The translations under genes and the position numbers were made by a program. A stretch of 64,000 nucleotides of DNA from Pseudaquabacterium terrae (GTDB taxonomy: Bacteria; Pseudomonadota; Gammaproteobacteria; Burkholderiales; Burkholderiaceae_C), in the NCBI RefSeq assembly GCF_013266755.1, contig NZ_JABRWJ010000005.1, positions 1 through 64,000 of the forward strand, in the 5' to 3' direction. Below, piece by piece: positions 49,565 to 61,094 of this stretch (within the stretch, counting starts at the first letter, position 1; each line of letters begins with the position of its first letter). The notes beneath the pieces are model-generated. The model had not been told where the DNA came from. It ran no database searches and saw nothing but the letters and a program-made list of their open reading frames with translations.

Positions 49565-49593
49565 CGAACGTGTTCGACTTAACGAACGATTCG
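49565..49593. promoter_or_regulatory. Paired palindromic operator between kbl and the XRE-cupin gene
   Basis: Two related imperfect palindromes, CGAAC-GT-GTTCG (49565-49576) and CGAACGATTCG (49583-49593), have centres about 17.5 bases apart in the 79-base divergent spacer. They are the obvious candidates for binding by the adjacent XRE-family regulator, controlling kbl-tdh and itself. Confidence 0.6.
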
Positions 49594-49598
49594 TGCAC

Positions 49599-49604
49599 TA
49601 TACT
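49599..49604 (+). promoter_or_regulatory. Candidate -10 element of the XRE-cupin gene
   Basis: TATACT lies 27 bases before the ATG at 49632. No -35 with normal spacing is convincing; the operator palindromes occupy that region. Confidence 0.4.
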
Positions 49605-49631
49605 GAACAACACTTCAGGCGACAAGACCCG

Positions 49632-50222
49632 ATGAGCATCCCCTCGCCCCGCCCCGCCCCGCCCGAGCCGCCACGCGTCGGCCAGGCGCTCGCCGCGCTG
49701 CGCGAGCAGCAGCAGCTGTCGCTCGACGAGCTGTCGCGCCGCGCCGGCGTATCGAAGTCGATGTTGTCGCAGATCGAGCGGGCGCAGGCGAACCCGACGG
49801 TCGCCGTGGTCTGGCGCCTGGCCAATGCGCTCGGCGTGCCGCTGGCCGACCTGCTGGCCGATGCGCCGCGCGCCGAGGCGCCGGTGATCACCACCGTCGC
49901 CGCGCAGGACACGCCCACGCTGGGCGCACCCGACGCCCGCTGCCGGCTGCGCATCCTGGGCCCGATCGAGCTCGCCGGGCGCTTCGAGTGGTACGAGCTG
50001 ACCCTGCAGCCCGGTGCCGCGCTCGAGTCCGCGCCGCACGAGCCCGGCTCGCGCGAGCACCTGAGCGTGCTCAGCGGCCAGATCGACCTCGAGGCCGGAG
50101 ACGCCAGCACGCGGCTGAAGAGCGGCGAGACCGCGCGTTATCCGGTCGACCGGCCGCACGCGATCCGCAATGCCGGCCGCACGGTGGCGCAGGCGCTGCT
50201 CGTCGTGCTGCACGCACCCTAG
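49632..50222 (+). CDS. XRE-family transcriptional regulator with cupin domain
   Basis: This 196-residue protein has an N-terminal helix-turn-helix (about 18-72: LREQQQLSLDELSRRAGVSK, MLSQIERAQANPTVAVVWRL) and a C-terminal cupin-2 domain (about 110-190: FEWYELTLQPGA, HEPGSREHLSVLSGQIDLEA). Such two-domain proteins commonly control catabolic or amine/amino-acid genes, with the cupin sensing a small molecule. It diverges from kbl-tdh over paired palindromes, so control of threonine catabolism is likely. The ATG at 49632 is preferred over upstream starts that would run through the promoter region. argA follows 67 bases downstream. Confidence 0.93.
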   Translation: MSIPSPRPAPPEPPRVGQALAALREQQQLSLDELSRRAGVSKSMLSQIERAQANPTVAVVWRLANALGVPLADLLADAPRAEAPVITTVAAQDTPTLGAPDARCRLRILGPIELAGRFEWYELTLQPGAALESAPHEPGSREHLSVLSGQIDLEAGDASTRLKSGETARYPVDRPHAIRNAGRTVAQALLVVLHAP

Positions 50223-50289
50223 GCGCACCCCGGGGGCCGAGCCCGCTCGGGCGCCGGCGCCTTCGCTGCACGGCACAATCCGGCCCACG

Positions 50290-51630
50290 ATGAGCCTGGT
50301 CTTCCCGCACACCTTCGTTCCCTGGTTTCGCGCCGTTGCGCCGTACATCCACAAGTACCGCGGCAATACCTTCGTGGTCGGCGTGACCGGCGAGCTGATC
50401 GCCGCCGGCAAGCTGAATGCCTTCGTGCAGGACCTGGCGATCCTGCATGCGATGGGCATCAAGCTGGTGCTGGTGCACGGCTTCCGCCCGCAGGTCAATG
50501 AACAACTGGCGGCCAAGGGCCAGACCTCGCGCTACCACCGCGGCACGCGCATCACCGATGCCGTGACGCTCGATTGCGCGCAGGAAGCCGCCGGCCAGCT
50601 GCGATTCGAGATCGAAGCCGCCTTTTCCCAGGGCCTGCCGAACACGCCGATGGCCAATGCGACGGTGCGCGTGGTGTCGGGCAACTTCCTGACCGCGCGC
50701 CCGATCGGCATCGTCGACGGCGTCGACTACATGCATTCGGGCGTCGTGCGCCGCGTCGACTCGGCGGCGATGCGGCGTGCGATCGACATCGGCGCAACGG
50801 TGCTGCTGAGCCCCTTCGGCTTCTCGCCCACCGGCGAAGCCTTCAACCTGACGATGGAAGAAGTGGCCACCGCCACCGCCGTCGCGCTGCAGGCCGACAA
50901 GCTGCTGTTCCTGACCGAGATCGCCGGCATCCAGGAAGATCCGAAGGATCCCGACAGCGCGATCGACACCGAGCTGGCGCTGGCCGACGCCAAGCGCCTC
51001 CTCGCGGCACTGCCGCCGCCGAACCAGCCGACCGACCTGGCGTTCTACCTGCAGTACTGCGTCAAGGCCTGCGAAGGCGGGGTCGAGCGCTCGCACATCC
51101 TGCCGCTGGCCGTCGACGGCGCGATCCTGCAGGAGGTCTTCACGCACGACGGCATCGGCACGATGGTCGTCGACGAGAAGCTCGAGAGCGTGCACGAGGC
51201 CACCGCCGACGATGTCGGCGGCATCCTGCAGCTGATCGAACCGTTCGAGCGCGACGGCACGCTGGTGCGCCGCGAACGCACCGAGATCGAACGCGACATC
51301 GCCAATTACACGGTGATCGAGCACGACGGCGTGATATTCGGCTGCGCCGCGCTCTACCCTTATCCCGAGGCGCGTACCGCAGAAATGGCCGCACTGACCG
51401 TTTCGCCGCAGGTGCAGAGCCAGGGCGACGGCGAGCGGCTGCTCAAACGCATCGAGCAACGCGCCCGCTCGCTCGGGCTGGACAGTATCTTCGTGCTGAC
51501 GACGCGCACGATGCACTGGTTCATCAAGCGCGGTTTTGCCCAGGTCGACCCCGACTGGTTGCCCGAGGCGCGCAAACGCAAATACAACTGGGACCGGCGC
51601 TCGCAGGTGCTGGTCAAGAAACTGGGCTGA
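50290..51630 (+). CDS. argA: N-acetylglutamate synthase ArgA
   Basis: This 446-residue fusion has an N-terminal amino-acid-kinase domain (about 1-280; FVVGVTGELIAAGKL, LVLVHGFRPQVNEQL) joined to a C-terminal GNAT acetyltransferase (about 295-440; AEMAALTVSPQVQSQGDGER, LTTRTMHWFIKRGF). It makes N-acetylglutamate, the first arginine precursor, and in this class the kinase-like domain carries the arginine-feedback site. Length and order match classical ArgA. The ATG at 50290 is the natural start; an in-frame extension upstream runs through the end of the XRE gene. No other arg gene is adjacent. Confidence 0.96.
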   Translation: MSLVFPHTFVPWFRAVAPYIHKYRGNTFVVGVTGELIAAGKLNAFVQDLAILHAMGIKLVLVHGFRPQVNEQLAAKGQTSRYHRGTRITDAVTLDCAQEAAGQLRFEIEAAFSQGLPNTPMANATVRVVSGNFLTARPIGIVDGVDYMHSGVVRRVDSAAMRRAIDIGATVLLSPFGFSPTGEAFNLTMEEVATATAVALQADKLLFLTEIAGIQEDPKDPDSAIDTELALADAKRLLAALPPPNQPTDLAFYLQYCVKACEGGVERSHILPLAVDGAILQEVFTHDGIGTMVVDEKLESVHEATADDVGGILQLIEPFERDGTLVRRERTEIERDIANYTVIEHDGVIFGCAALYPYPEARTAEMAALTVSPQVQSQGDGERLLKRIEQRARSLGLDSIFVLTTRTMHWFIKRGFAQVDPDWLPEARKRKYNWDRRSQVLVKKLG

Positions 51631-51678
51631 ACGGCCCCGTCCGACGCGATTCCCATACTCGTTTCCCGGAGATTCCCC

Positions 51679-51951
51679 ATGGCCCGCACCATTCAATGCG
51701 TCTATCTGAAGAAGGAAGCCGAAGGCCTCGACTTTCCGATGTACCCCGGCGAGCTGGGCAAGCGCATCTACGACAACGTCAGCAAGGAAGCCTGGCAGCT
51801 GTGGATGAAGCACCAGACGATGCTGGTCAATGAAAACCGCCTGAATCTGGCCGACCAGCGCGCGCGGCAATATCTGGCGCGCCAGATGGAGCGATTCTTT
51901 TTCGGCGAAGGTGCCGACCAGCCGGCCGGGTATGTGCCGCCGAATCCCTGA
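51679..51951 (+). CDS. yggX: Probable Fe(2+)-trafficking protein YggX
   Basis: This 90-residue protein starts [20 protein letters not shown], with the conserved Cys near residue 7 and [14 protein letters not shown], followed by [12 protein letters not shown] and [13 protein letters not shown]. It matches YggX over its full length. YggX protects Fe-S clusters from oxidants; the Fe-S enzyme SdaA encoded in this window would be a possible client, though that is inference. CGGAGAT precedes the ATG, 48 bases after argA. Confidence 0.97.
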   Translation: MARTIQCVYLKKEAEGLDFPMYPGELGKRIYDNVSKEAWQLWMKHQTMLVNENRLNLADQRARQYLARQMERFFFGEGADQPAGYVPPNP

Positions 51952-52001
51952 TATTCGGCGCGGCGCGTGAAAACCAGGAATCGGCGCGGTCCGGCGCGGC
52001 C

Positions 52002-52007
52002 TATACT
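52002..52007 (+). promoter_or_regulatory. Candidate -10 element of the H-NS-like gene
   Basis: TATACT lies 29 bases before the start codon in the 85-base spacer after yggX. There is no clear -35; the call rests on the -10 alone. Confidence 0.35.
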
Positions 52008-52036
52008 GCCGCGCTGATTTTCCGGAGACCGACCCG

Positions 52037-52345
52037 ATGCCCTCCTTGCAGGACCTGCTGGCCCAGCGCGCCGAAATCGAACGCAAGATCGCCGAGGCGC
52101 AGCGCGAGGAACGCGCCGCGGCCATCGCGAAGATCAAGGCCTTGATGGCCGAATACGGTTTGACGGCCGCCGACCTGGCCGGCAAGGTCGCGGCGCCGAA
52201 GCCGGCCAAGGCCGGCGGCGGCAAGGTGGCGCCGAAATTCCGCAATGCCGCGACCGGCGAAACCTGGTCCGGCCGCGGGCTGCAGCCGAAGTGGCTGAAG
52301 TCGGCGCTGGCGACCGGCCGCACGCTCGAAGACTTCGCGATCTGA
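52037..52345 (+). CDS. H-NS-family nucleoid protein
   Basis: This 102-residue protein has an N-terminal coiled-coil oligomerisation region (about 3-50, Ala/Glu/Lys-rich) and the compact C-terminal H-NS DNA-binding motif: KFRNAATGETWSGRGLQPKW, then L-x-x-ALATGRTLEDFAI. This is the BpH3/Bv3F-like subgroup typical of Burkholderiales. It would bind AT-rich DNA and silence transferred genes. CGGAGA precedes the ATG. It is a single-gene unit between yggX and the large GGDEF-EAL gene. Confidence 0.95.
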   Translation: MPSLQDLLAQRAEIERKIAEAQREERAAAIAKIKALMAEYGLTAADLAGKVAAPKPAKAGGGKVAPKFRNAATGETWSGRGLQPKWLKSALATGRTLEDFAI

Positions 52346-52424
52346 AGCGGGCCTCCCGGCACGTGGCGCATCGCTTGACCCAGCCCCGATTCAGGGGCCA
52401 CTCGGTCATGGGTCGGCCGCCGGG

Positions 52425-55400
52425 ATGTCAGCGGCGATGCGCCTAGCATCGCAAATGCCCGTCAGCTGGTCCACCGTCTTGTCGCCGCTCGAGTCCCTCG
52501 CCCTGTCGCCCGCTGCCGCGCTGCTGCTGCGCTGGCTCGGGCGTTTCGCCGCGGCGCTGTCGCTGCTCATCGCCGCCGGCATGCTGGGCCGGGCGTTCCC
52601 GTCGGCCGGGCCGCTGCTGTGGCCGCTGTCGGGCGTGGCGCTGGCGGTGCTGCTGCGCTGGGGCAGCGCGCAGCTGCCCGCCGTGGCGCTCGCCGTCTGG
52701 GTCGTCGCCTGGAGCGCCGAGGCCAGCCCCTGGCTCGCACTGGCGATCACCGTCGGCAGCACCGCCGGCCCGTGGCTCGCGGCGCGCTGGCTGGCGCGCG
52801 CGAACTTCAGCGGCCGCCTCGAGCAGTACCGCGATCTCGGCCTGCTGCTGGGCGCCGGCGTCTTCGGCGCCAGCCTGCTGAGCGCGGCGAACGGCGCCGT
52901 CTGGCTCGCCGTCGCCGGCCGCATCGGCGCACTCGAGCTGCCGATCGCCTGGCTGCAGCGCTGGATCGCCGAAACGCTCGGCCTGCTGGTCGCCGGTCTG
53001 CCGCTGCTGGCCTTCAGCACGCGCAGCTGGTCGCGTGCTTTCGACGGCGGCAATCGCCTGATCACGCCGCTGCTGCTGGCCGGCAGCCTCGCCGCGACGA
53101 TCGCGGCCGTGCTGCTCGCGCCCGGCGGCACCCCCGCCACGTTCGCCTGGCTGATGCTGCCGCCGGTGCTGCTGTGCGCGCTGGCCTTGCGCAGCGGGCT
53201 GGCCGTCGCATCGGCGGGTGTGCTGGTGCTGTGCAGCGGCCTGCTGCTGGCCACTGCCGCCGGCGCGGGTCCGTTCGCCGCGCTGCCGGGCGGCAGTCCG
53301 GCCGTCCTGCTGTGGGCCTACAGCGCGGCGCTGGTGGCCGTGGTGCTGCTGCCGCATGTCTCGATCGGCGAGCTGGCCCGGCTGGAAGAGCGTTCGCAGC
53401 TGGCGCTCGAAGGCTCGGACCTCGGCGTCGCCGACTGGAACCTGCAGACGGGCGACGGCTTCACGTCGCGGCGCTGGCGCGCGCTGATGGACGACCCGAG
53501 CGGCATGCAGACCGCGACGATCGAGCGCTGGCTCGCCCGCGTGCATCCGGACGAACGCGCCGCGCTGCGCAGCGTGCTGGCCGCTGTCGACGGCAGCCCG
53601 CAAGGCGCCGGCCTGCGCCACGAGGCGCGGCTGCGCGTGCGCGACGCCTGGTGCTGGTTCGACGTGCACGTGACGGTCGTCGAGCGCGACGACACCGGCG
53701 AGCCGGTGCGCGTGCTGGCCTCGCTGGCCGACATCGGCGCGCGGCGCAGCGCCGAGGATCGCCAGCGCCTGTCGTCGAACCTCTTCATGCACCTGCACGA
53801 AGGCCTGCTGATCACCGACGCCGAGTTCCGCGTCCTCGACGCCAACCCGACCTATTCGCGCATCACCGGCGTGCCGCGCGAAGAACTGCTGGGCAGCGTG
53901 CCGAGCCTGCTGCGCCCGGTCGCGCCCGATGCCTTCACGCGCCAGCAGCAGGCCAGCCTCTGGGCGGCGCTGCGCTCGAGCGGCAACTGGGTCGGCGAGA
54001 TCGTCGAGCGCCGGCGCAGCGGCGACCCGTGCGCACTGCACGTCACGGTGTCCGCGGTGCACGGCCCCGATGGCGCGCTGCGCTACCACGTGCTCGTCGT
54101 CAGCGACGTCACCGAGCAGCGCCTGCAGCACGAGCGCATGGAGCGCCAGGCCAATTTCGACGAGCTGACCCGGCTGCCGAACCGCGCCCGCCTGAGCCAG
54201 CTGCTGGTCGAGGCGATGGCCTCGACCGACCGCGAAGGATTCCTGATGGCGGTCTGCTACCTCGATCTCGACCATTTCAAGGCGATCAACGAGCGCTTCG
54301 GCCACCAGGCCGGCGACCGCCTGCTGGCCGAGCTGGCGGCGCGGCTGCGCACCGCGTTGCGCGCCCGCGGCACGGCCTGGTCCGATGTCATCGCGCGCCT
54401 GGGCGGCGACGAATTCGCGCTGCTGCTGCGCGCCGGCACGGTCGACGAAGCGCGCTCGGCGGTCGAGCGCGTGCTGCGCGTCGTCGCGCAGCCTTTCGTG
54501 CTGACGAGCGGCGGCGACCCGATCGTCATCACCGCCAGCGTCGGCGCGACGCTCTACCCGCTCGACGGCAGCGACGCCGACACGCTGCTGCGCCACGCCG
54601 ACCACGCGATGTACGGCGCCAAGCAGTCGGGCCGCAACGGCTACCTGTTCTTCGACCCCGAGCACAGCCGGCTGGCCGAGGAGCGCGTGGTGGCGATCGG
54701 CCGCGTGCAGGAGGCGCTCGATCACGACGAGCTGACGCTGTACTACCAGCCGAAGGTCGACCTGAAGCGCGGCGTCGTGCTCGGCGTCGAGGCGCTGCTG
54801 CGCTGGAATCACCCGGAGCACGGCCTGGTGCCGCCGGCGCAGTTCCTGCCGCTGATCGAGCACACGGGGCTCTCGGCACGCATCGGCGACCACGTGCTGG
54901 CGCGCGCGCTGGACCAGCTCGACGCCTGGTCAGCCGAGGGGCTGGACCTGTCGGTCAGCGTCAACATCTCGGCGCGTCACCTGCAGGAGCCTGACTTCGC
55001 ACAGCGGCTGGCCGAGCTGCTGGCGCGCCACGAACGGCCGCTGGGCCCGCGGCTCGAGCTCGAAGTGCTGGAGACCGCCGCGCTGACCGACATCGGCTTC
55101 ACGTCGTCGCTGCTCGAGCGCTGCGCCAGGCTCGGCGTGCGCTGGGCGCTCGACGACTTCGGCACCGGCTATTCGACGCTGACCTACCTGAAGCGCCTGC
55201 CGCTGCAGGTGCTGAAGATCGACCGCTCCTTCGTCGCCAACATGCTGACCGACGCGCAGGACCGGGCGATCGTCGAGGGCGTGATCAGCCTCGCCCGCAC
55301 CTTCGACTGCACTGCCGTCGCCGAGGGTGTCGAGACGCCGGCGCAGGCGCGCCTGCTGCTGGACATGGGCTGCGAGGTCGGCCAGGGCGCCGGCATCGCC

Positions 55401-55544
55401 GCGCCGATGCCGGCGGCCGAGGTCGCCGGCTGGGTGCGCGAGTGGCGCGGCCTGTTCGCGCTGGCGGCTGCGCCGGCGGTGCCGCCGCCGCAGCCGGGCG
55501 CCAGGCGTGCACCCGGCAGCGTCCTGGGCGGCGACAGCCTCTGA
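52425..55544 (+). CDS. MASE1-PAS-PAS-GGDEF-EAL membrane signalling protein
   Basis: This 1039-residue protein has an N-terminal MASE1-type membrane sensor with about eight helices (about 25-315; contains GPLLWPLSGVALAVLLRWG). Two PAS-like regions follow (about 325-440 and 447-560; LITDAEFRVLDANPTYSRIT), then a GGDEF domain with intact RLGGDEF near 660 and an EAL domain with intact GVEALLRW near 788 and DDFGTGYS near 910. Both catalytic sites look intact. It is a second c-di-GMP enzyme in the window. The start is uncertain: ATGs at 52425, 52437 and 52455 are all in frame. It precedes dnaG by 42 bases, where E. coli has rpsU, but functional coupling is not implied. Confidence 0.92.
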   Translation: MSAAMRLASQMPVSWSTVLSPLESLALSPAAALLLRWLGRFAAALSLLIAAGMLGRAFPSAGPLLWPLSGVALAVLLRWGSAQLPAVALAVWVVAWSAEASPWLALAITVGSTAGPWLAARWLARANFSGRLEQYRDLGLLLGAGVFGASLLSAANGAVWLAVAGRIGALELPIAWLQRWIAETLGLLVAGLPLLAFSTRSWSRAFDGGNRLITPLLLAGSLAATIAAVLLAPGGTPATFAWLMLPPVLLCALALRSGLAVASAGVLVLCSGLLLATAAGAGPFAALPGGSPAVLLWAYSAALVAVVLLPHVSIGELARLEERSQLALEGSDLGVADWNLQTGDGFTSRRWRALMDDPSGMQTATIERWLARVHPDERAALRSVLAAVDGSPQGAGLRHEARLRVRDAWCWFDVHVTVVERDDTGEPVRVLASLADIGARRSAEDRQRLSSNLFMHLHEGLLITDAEFRVLDANPTYSRITGVPREELLGSVPSLLRPVAPDAFTRQQQASLWAALRSSGNWVGEIVERRRSGDPCALHVTVSAVHGPDGALRYHVLVVSDVTEQRLQHERMERQANFDELTRLPNRARLSQLLVEAMASTDREGFLMAVCYLDLDHFKAINERFGHQAGDRLLAELAARLRTALRARGTAWSDVIARLGGDEFALLLRAGTVDEARSAVERVLRVVAQPFVLTSGGDPIVITASVGATLYPLDGSDADTLLRHADHAMYGAKQSGRNGYLFFDPEHSRLAEERVVAIGRVQEALDHDELTLYYQPKVDLKRGVVLGVEALLRWNHPEHGLVPPAQFLPLIEHTGLSARIGDHVLARALDQLDAWSAEGLDLSVSVNISARHLQEPDFAQRLAELLARHERPLGPRLELEVLETAALTDIGFTSSLLERCARLGVRWALDDFGTGYSTLTYLKRLPLQVLKIDRSFVANMLTDAQDRAIVEGVISLARTFDCTAVAEGVETPAQARLLLDMGCEVGQGAGIAAPMPAAEVAGWVREWRGLFALAAAPAVPPPQPGARRAPGSVLGGDSL

Positions 55545-55586
55545 ACGCCGGCGCCCGGCGCCAGCCGCCTCGATAGACTCTCTCCC

Positions 55587-57428
55587 GTGCTGCCCCAAGG
55601 ATTCATCCAGGACCTGGTCTCCCGCGTCGACATCGTCGAGGTGGTCGGCCGCCATGTCGAGCTGAAGAAAGCCGGCATCAACCACAAGGGGCTGTGCCCG
55701 TTCCACGGCGAAAAGACGCCGAGCTTCATCGTCAGCCCGTCGCGCCAGACCTACCACTGCTTCGGCTGCGGCGCCCACGGCGACGCGATCCGCTTCCTGA
55801 CCGAACAAGGCGGCCTGGGCTTCATCGACGCGGTGCGCGAGCTCGCGCAGCAGGTCGGCCTGGTCGTGCCGGAAGACTCGGCGAGCCCCGAGGACCGCGC
55901 CCGCGCGGCGCAGGAACGCGAGCAGCGGGCCACCTTGAGCGACCTGCTCGAACGCGCCGGCGAGCACTATCGGCAGGCCTTGAAGGCCAACCCGCGCGCG
56001 ATCGACTACCTGAAGCGGCGCGGGCTGACCGGCGCGATCGCCGCGCGCTTCGGCCTCGGCTACGCGAGCGACGGCTGGCGCACGCTGGCCAGCGTCTTTC
56101 CGCGTTATGACGATCCGCAGCTGGCCGAGTGCGGTCTGGTGATCGTGCAGGGCCTGGACGAAGGCTTGAGCGAAGCCGAGCAGAAGCGCTACGACCGCTT
56201 TCGCGACCGCATCATGTTCCCGATCCGCTCGGTGCGCGGCGAGGTCATCGGCTTCGGCGGCCGCGTGCTCGACCAGGGCGAGCCGAAGTACCTCAATTCG
56301 CCCGAAACGCCGGTGTTCCACAAGGGCCAGGAGCTGTACGGCCTGTTCGAGGCGCGGCAGGCACTGCGCGAACGCGGGTATGCGCTGGTCGTCGAGGGCT
56401 ACATGGACGTCGTCGCGCTCGCGCAGTCGGGTTTCGGCAATGCGGTCGCGACGCTCGGCACCGCCTGCACCGCCGAGCACGTCGCGAAGCTGTTCCGCTT
56501 CACCGAGTCGGTGGTCTTCAGCTTCGACGGCGACTCAGCCGGCCGGCGCGCCGCGGCGCGCGCGCTGGAGGCGGCGCTGCCGCATGCGAGCGATCTGCGC
56601 TCGGTGCGTTTCCTGTTCCTGCCGCCGGAACACGACCCCGACAGCTTCGTGCGCGAGCAGGGGCCCGCGGCCTTCGACGCGGCGGTGGCCGCCGCGGTGC
56701 CGCTGTCGAGCCAGCTGCTCGCGCAGGCGGCGGTCGATTGCGACCTGGCCACCGCCGAGGGACGCTCGAAGATGCTGGGCCAGGCCCGGCCGCTGATCGA
56801 GCAGTTGCCCGACGGGCTGCTGCGCGAACAGCTGCTCACCGAGCTGGCGCAGCGCGGCGGCGTCGAGCCGGCGACGCTGGCGGCGCACTGGTCGCGCGGC
56901 AAGCGCCGCGAGGCGGCGGCCGAGCGCCAGCCGGCCCCGGCCTTCCGGCCCCGGGCGATGGGCGGCATGCGCGCACCGCCACAGACCGCGACGCTGCTCG
57001 ATCGCAGCGCCTGGCTGCTGGCCCGCCACGCCGCGCTGTGGCAGGAGTTGCCGGCCGACGACCACGATCTGCTGGCCAGCCAGCCCGCGCCCTACGGTGG
57101 CTTCTTCGCGGCCCTGGAACGGGTCTGCCACGACCACGGCCCGATGACGATGGCCGCGCTGCTCGAAGAGCTCGAGCGCGACCCCGAGGCCGAGGTGCTG
57201 CGGCCGCTGCTGGTCCGCGTGCGCGGCTTCCACGAGATGGACGACGAGGATCCGGCCTCGCAGGTCAATGCCGTGCTGCTGCGCCTGCGCCAGCGGGCGA
57301 TCGACGACGAGCTGCAATGGTTGATCGAGTCCGGCGAGCTCTCCGAAGCGGCCACTGCGCGCCGCAACGCGTTGATCGCGCTGCGCGCCGAGCTGAAGAA
57401 CGCGGCAGCCGCCAGCGCGGCGCGTTGA
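55587..57428 (+). CDS. dnaG: DNA primase DnaG
   Basis: This 613-residue primase lays down replication primers. The N-terminal CHC2 zinc finger is present (CPFHGEKTPSF...CFGCG), followed by the catalytic core and the TOPRIM domain with VVEGYMDVVALAQSG and FSFDGDSAGRRAA. The C-terminal helicase-binding region (about 460-610) is present. The start appears to be a GTG at 55587 (LPQGFIQDLVSRVDIVEVV), since no in-frame ATG lies nearby and the alignment to other DnaG proteins starts here; the ribosome binding site is weak. rpoD follows after 334 bases, preserving the dnaG-rpoD order of the macromolecular synthesis operon. Confidence 0.97.
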   Translation: MLPQGFIQDLVSRVDIVEVVGRHVELKKAGINHKGLCPFHGEKTPSFIVSPSRQTYHCFGCGAHGDAIRFLTEQGGLGFIDAVRELAQQVGLVVPEDSASPEDRARAAQEREQRATLSDLLERAGEHYRQALKANPRAIDYLKRRGLTGAIAARFGLGYASDGWRTLASVFPRYDDPQLAECGLVIVQGLDEGLSEAEQKRYDRFRDRIMFPIRSVRGEVIGFGGRVLDQGEPKYLNSPETPVFHKGQELYGLFEARQALRERGYALVVEGYMDVVALAQSGFGNAVATLGTACTAEHVAKLFRFTESVVFSFDGDSAGRRAAARALEAALPHASDLRSVRFLFLPPEHDPDSFVREQGPAAFDAAVAAAVPLSSQLLAQAAVDCDLATAEGRSKMLGQARPLIEQLPDGLLREQLLTELAQRGGVEPATLAAHWSRGKRREAAAERQPAPAFRPRAMGGMRAPPQTATLLDRSAWLLARHAALWQELPADDHDLLASQPAPYGGFFAALERVCHDHGPMTMAALLEELERDPEAEVLRPLLVRVRGFHEMDDEDPASQVNAVLLRLRQRAIDDELQWLIESGELSEAATARRNALIALRAELKNAAAASAAR

Positions 57429-57448
57429 GGTCGTCCGCAGGTGCGTTT

Positions 57449-57477
57449 TTGACGTAAGCGGCAAACACGCCGATAAT
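57449..57477 (+). promoter_or_regulatory. Sigma-70 promoter of rpoD
   Basis: TTGACG (57449-57454), a 17-base spacer and GATAAT (57472-57477) give 5 of 6 matches at both boxes with ideal spacing. The start site should be near 57484, so rpoD can be transcribed independently of dnaG. Confidence 0.8.
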
Positions 57478-57483
57478 GCTGGT

Positions 57484-57762
57484 TTGGTTGCATCGGCAAG
57501 AGTGACGGCAGCACCTCCGGGCCCCGGCCACCCGCGACACGGGTACGCATAGCGATAAGGCCACCCTTACCCGCAAGGGCTGCACAGTAAAGACGTCCAC
57601 GCGAACTTGCCCGGCCGATCCGAATCCACCATGCCTGGGGGCTCCCGGGGGCGTCGTCACAGCCATTCAATGGCTGTTGCCGCGCCGCGTCGCGTGCTGT
57701 CCGCGCGCCGCAGGATTCTCTGGTCGGAAAAGCAACTTTCCGAAGACCGCGCAAGGAACCGC
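57484..57762 (+). other. Long 5' leader of rpoD
   Basis: About 280 bases lie between the predicted start site and the rpoD ATG. The leader holds no convincing gene. It includes a perfect 8-bp hairpin with a 3-base loop (57659-57677, ACAGCCAT/ATGGCTGT) and G-rich palindromic segments around 57636-57651. Post-transcriptional control is possible. Confidence 0.5.
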
Positions 57763-60036
<2,274 letters not shown>

Positions 60037-60063
60037 GGTTGGCCGCAGACGTGACCTTCGGCT

Positions 60064-60119
60064 GGCCGAAAACGGCCTTCCGACAGGGGATGCGAGGCGC
60101 CGGCGCCGCTGCCGGCGCC
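60064..60119 (+). terminator. Two GC hairpins after rpoD
   Basis: GGCCG-AAAA-CGGCC lies at 60064-60077, and a perfect 9-bp stem GGCGCCGGC/GCCGGCGCC with a 6-base loop lies at 60096-60119. Neither has a full T-tract, so termination is plausible but not certain. Confidence 0.45.
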
Positions 60120-60145
60120 GGTTCGAGCGTTTAAACTCGCCCGCC

Positions 60146-61093
60146 ATGACGCGCATTTCCGAGCGCACCGTGCTGTTCGCCGACCTGCGCGGCAGCACCT
60201 CGCTGTACGAGGTCCTCGGCAATGCCGAGGCGACCTCGGTCGTCACGCACACGGTGACGACGGTGGCGCGCGCCGTGCCGGCCTGCGGTGGCCAGGTGAT
60301 CAAGACGCTGGGCGATGGCCTGATGGCGGTCTTCGACGACTCGTCCCAGGGCCTGCTCGCGGCGCAGCAGATGCATGAAGACCTCGACCAGCTGGTCACG
60401 CGCGGCCGCGAGCGCGGCGCATCGGCCGGCTTGCGCGGCTTGCGCCTGCAGGTGGCGCTGGCGCGCGGCGAGATCGTCGAGATGGCGGGCGACTGCTACG
60501 GCGATGCGGTCAACGTCGCCGCCCGCCTGCTCGACCATGCCGGCGACAACGAGACGCTGATCACCGCCGAGGTAATGCGCGGGCTGCCGCTGGCGGCGCA
60601 GAAGCGCTTTCGCAGCCTCGACTGGATGCACCTGCGCGGTCGCGCCGAGCCGGTGCAGGTGCATGTGCTCGGCGGCCGCCGCGGCATCACCGACACCGCG
60701 GCGACGCAATTCGGCCTGGTCGCACCGTCGATCGAGCCCGAGGCGGTGCGCCTGATGTGGCTGGACATCAACGAGGTCTACGACGGCGAGCACATGCCGG
60801 TCGTGCTCGGCCGCAGCCCGCAGGCGCATTTCCGCGTCGACGACTCGCGCGTGTCGCGCTCGCATGCACGGCTCGACTGGCACAGCGGCGTGTTCCAGAT
60901 CACCGACTTGAGCTACAACGGCACCTACGTGCGTTTCGCCAATGCCGAGGAAGTCGTCAGCCTGCGCCGCGGCAGCTGCACGCTGCACGGCAGCGGCGTG
61001 ATCGGCCTCGGCGGATCACCCTCCGACCCGATGGCGCCCACCGTGCGCTTCGAGGTGCTGTCCTTCCTCGACACCGTGCCGCACCCCTCCTGA
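60146..61093 (+). CDS. Class III nucleotide cyclase with C-terminal FHA domain
   Basis: This 315-residue soluble protein has a class III cyclase catalytic domain (about 5-165) with both metal-binding Asp (FADLRGST and [11 protein letters not shown]) and the transition-state Asn/Arg in [11 protein letters not shown]. The Lys before TLGDG and Asp before AVN are the pair expected for ATP rather than GTP, so adenylate cyclase activity is inferred. An FHA domain (about 205-310; [39 protein letters not shown]) would bind phosphothreonine partners. Class III cyclase-FHA fusions occur in bacteria, but the partners here are unknown. A receiver gene starts 1 base after the stop. Confidence 0.93.
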   Translation: MTRISERTVLFADLRGSTSLYEVLGNAEATSVVTHTVTTVARAVPACGGQVIKTLGDGLMAVFDDSSQGLLAAQQMHEDLDQLVTRGRERGASAGLRGLRLQVALARGEIVEMAGDCYGDAVNVAARLLDHAGDNETLITAEVMRGLPLAAQKRFRSLDWMHLRGRAEPVQVHVLGGRRGITDTAATQFGLVAPSIEPEAVRLMWLDINEVYDGEHMPVVLGRSPQAHFRVDDSRVSRSHARLDWHSGVFQITDLSYNGTYVRFANAEEVVSLRRGSCTLHGSGVIGLGGSPSDPMAPTVRFEVLSFLDTVPHPS

Positions 61094-61094
61094 T

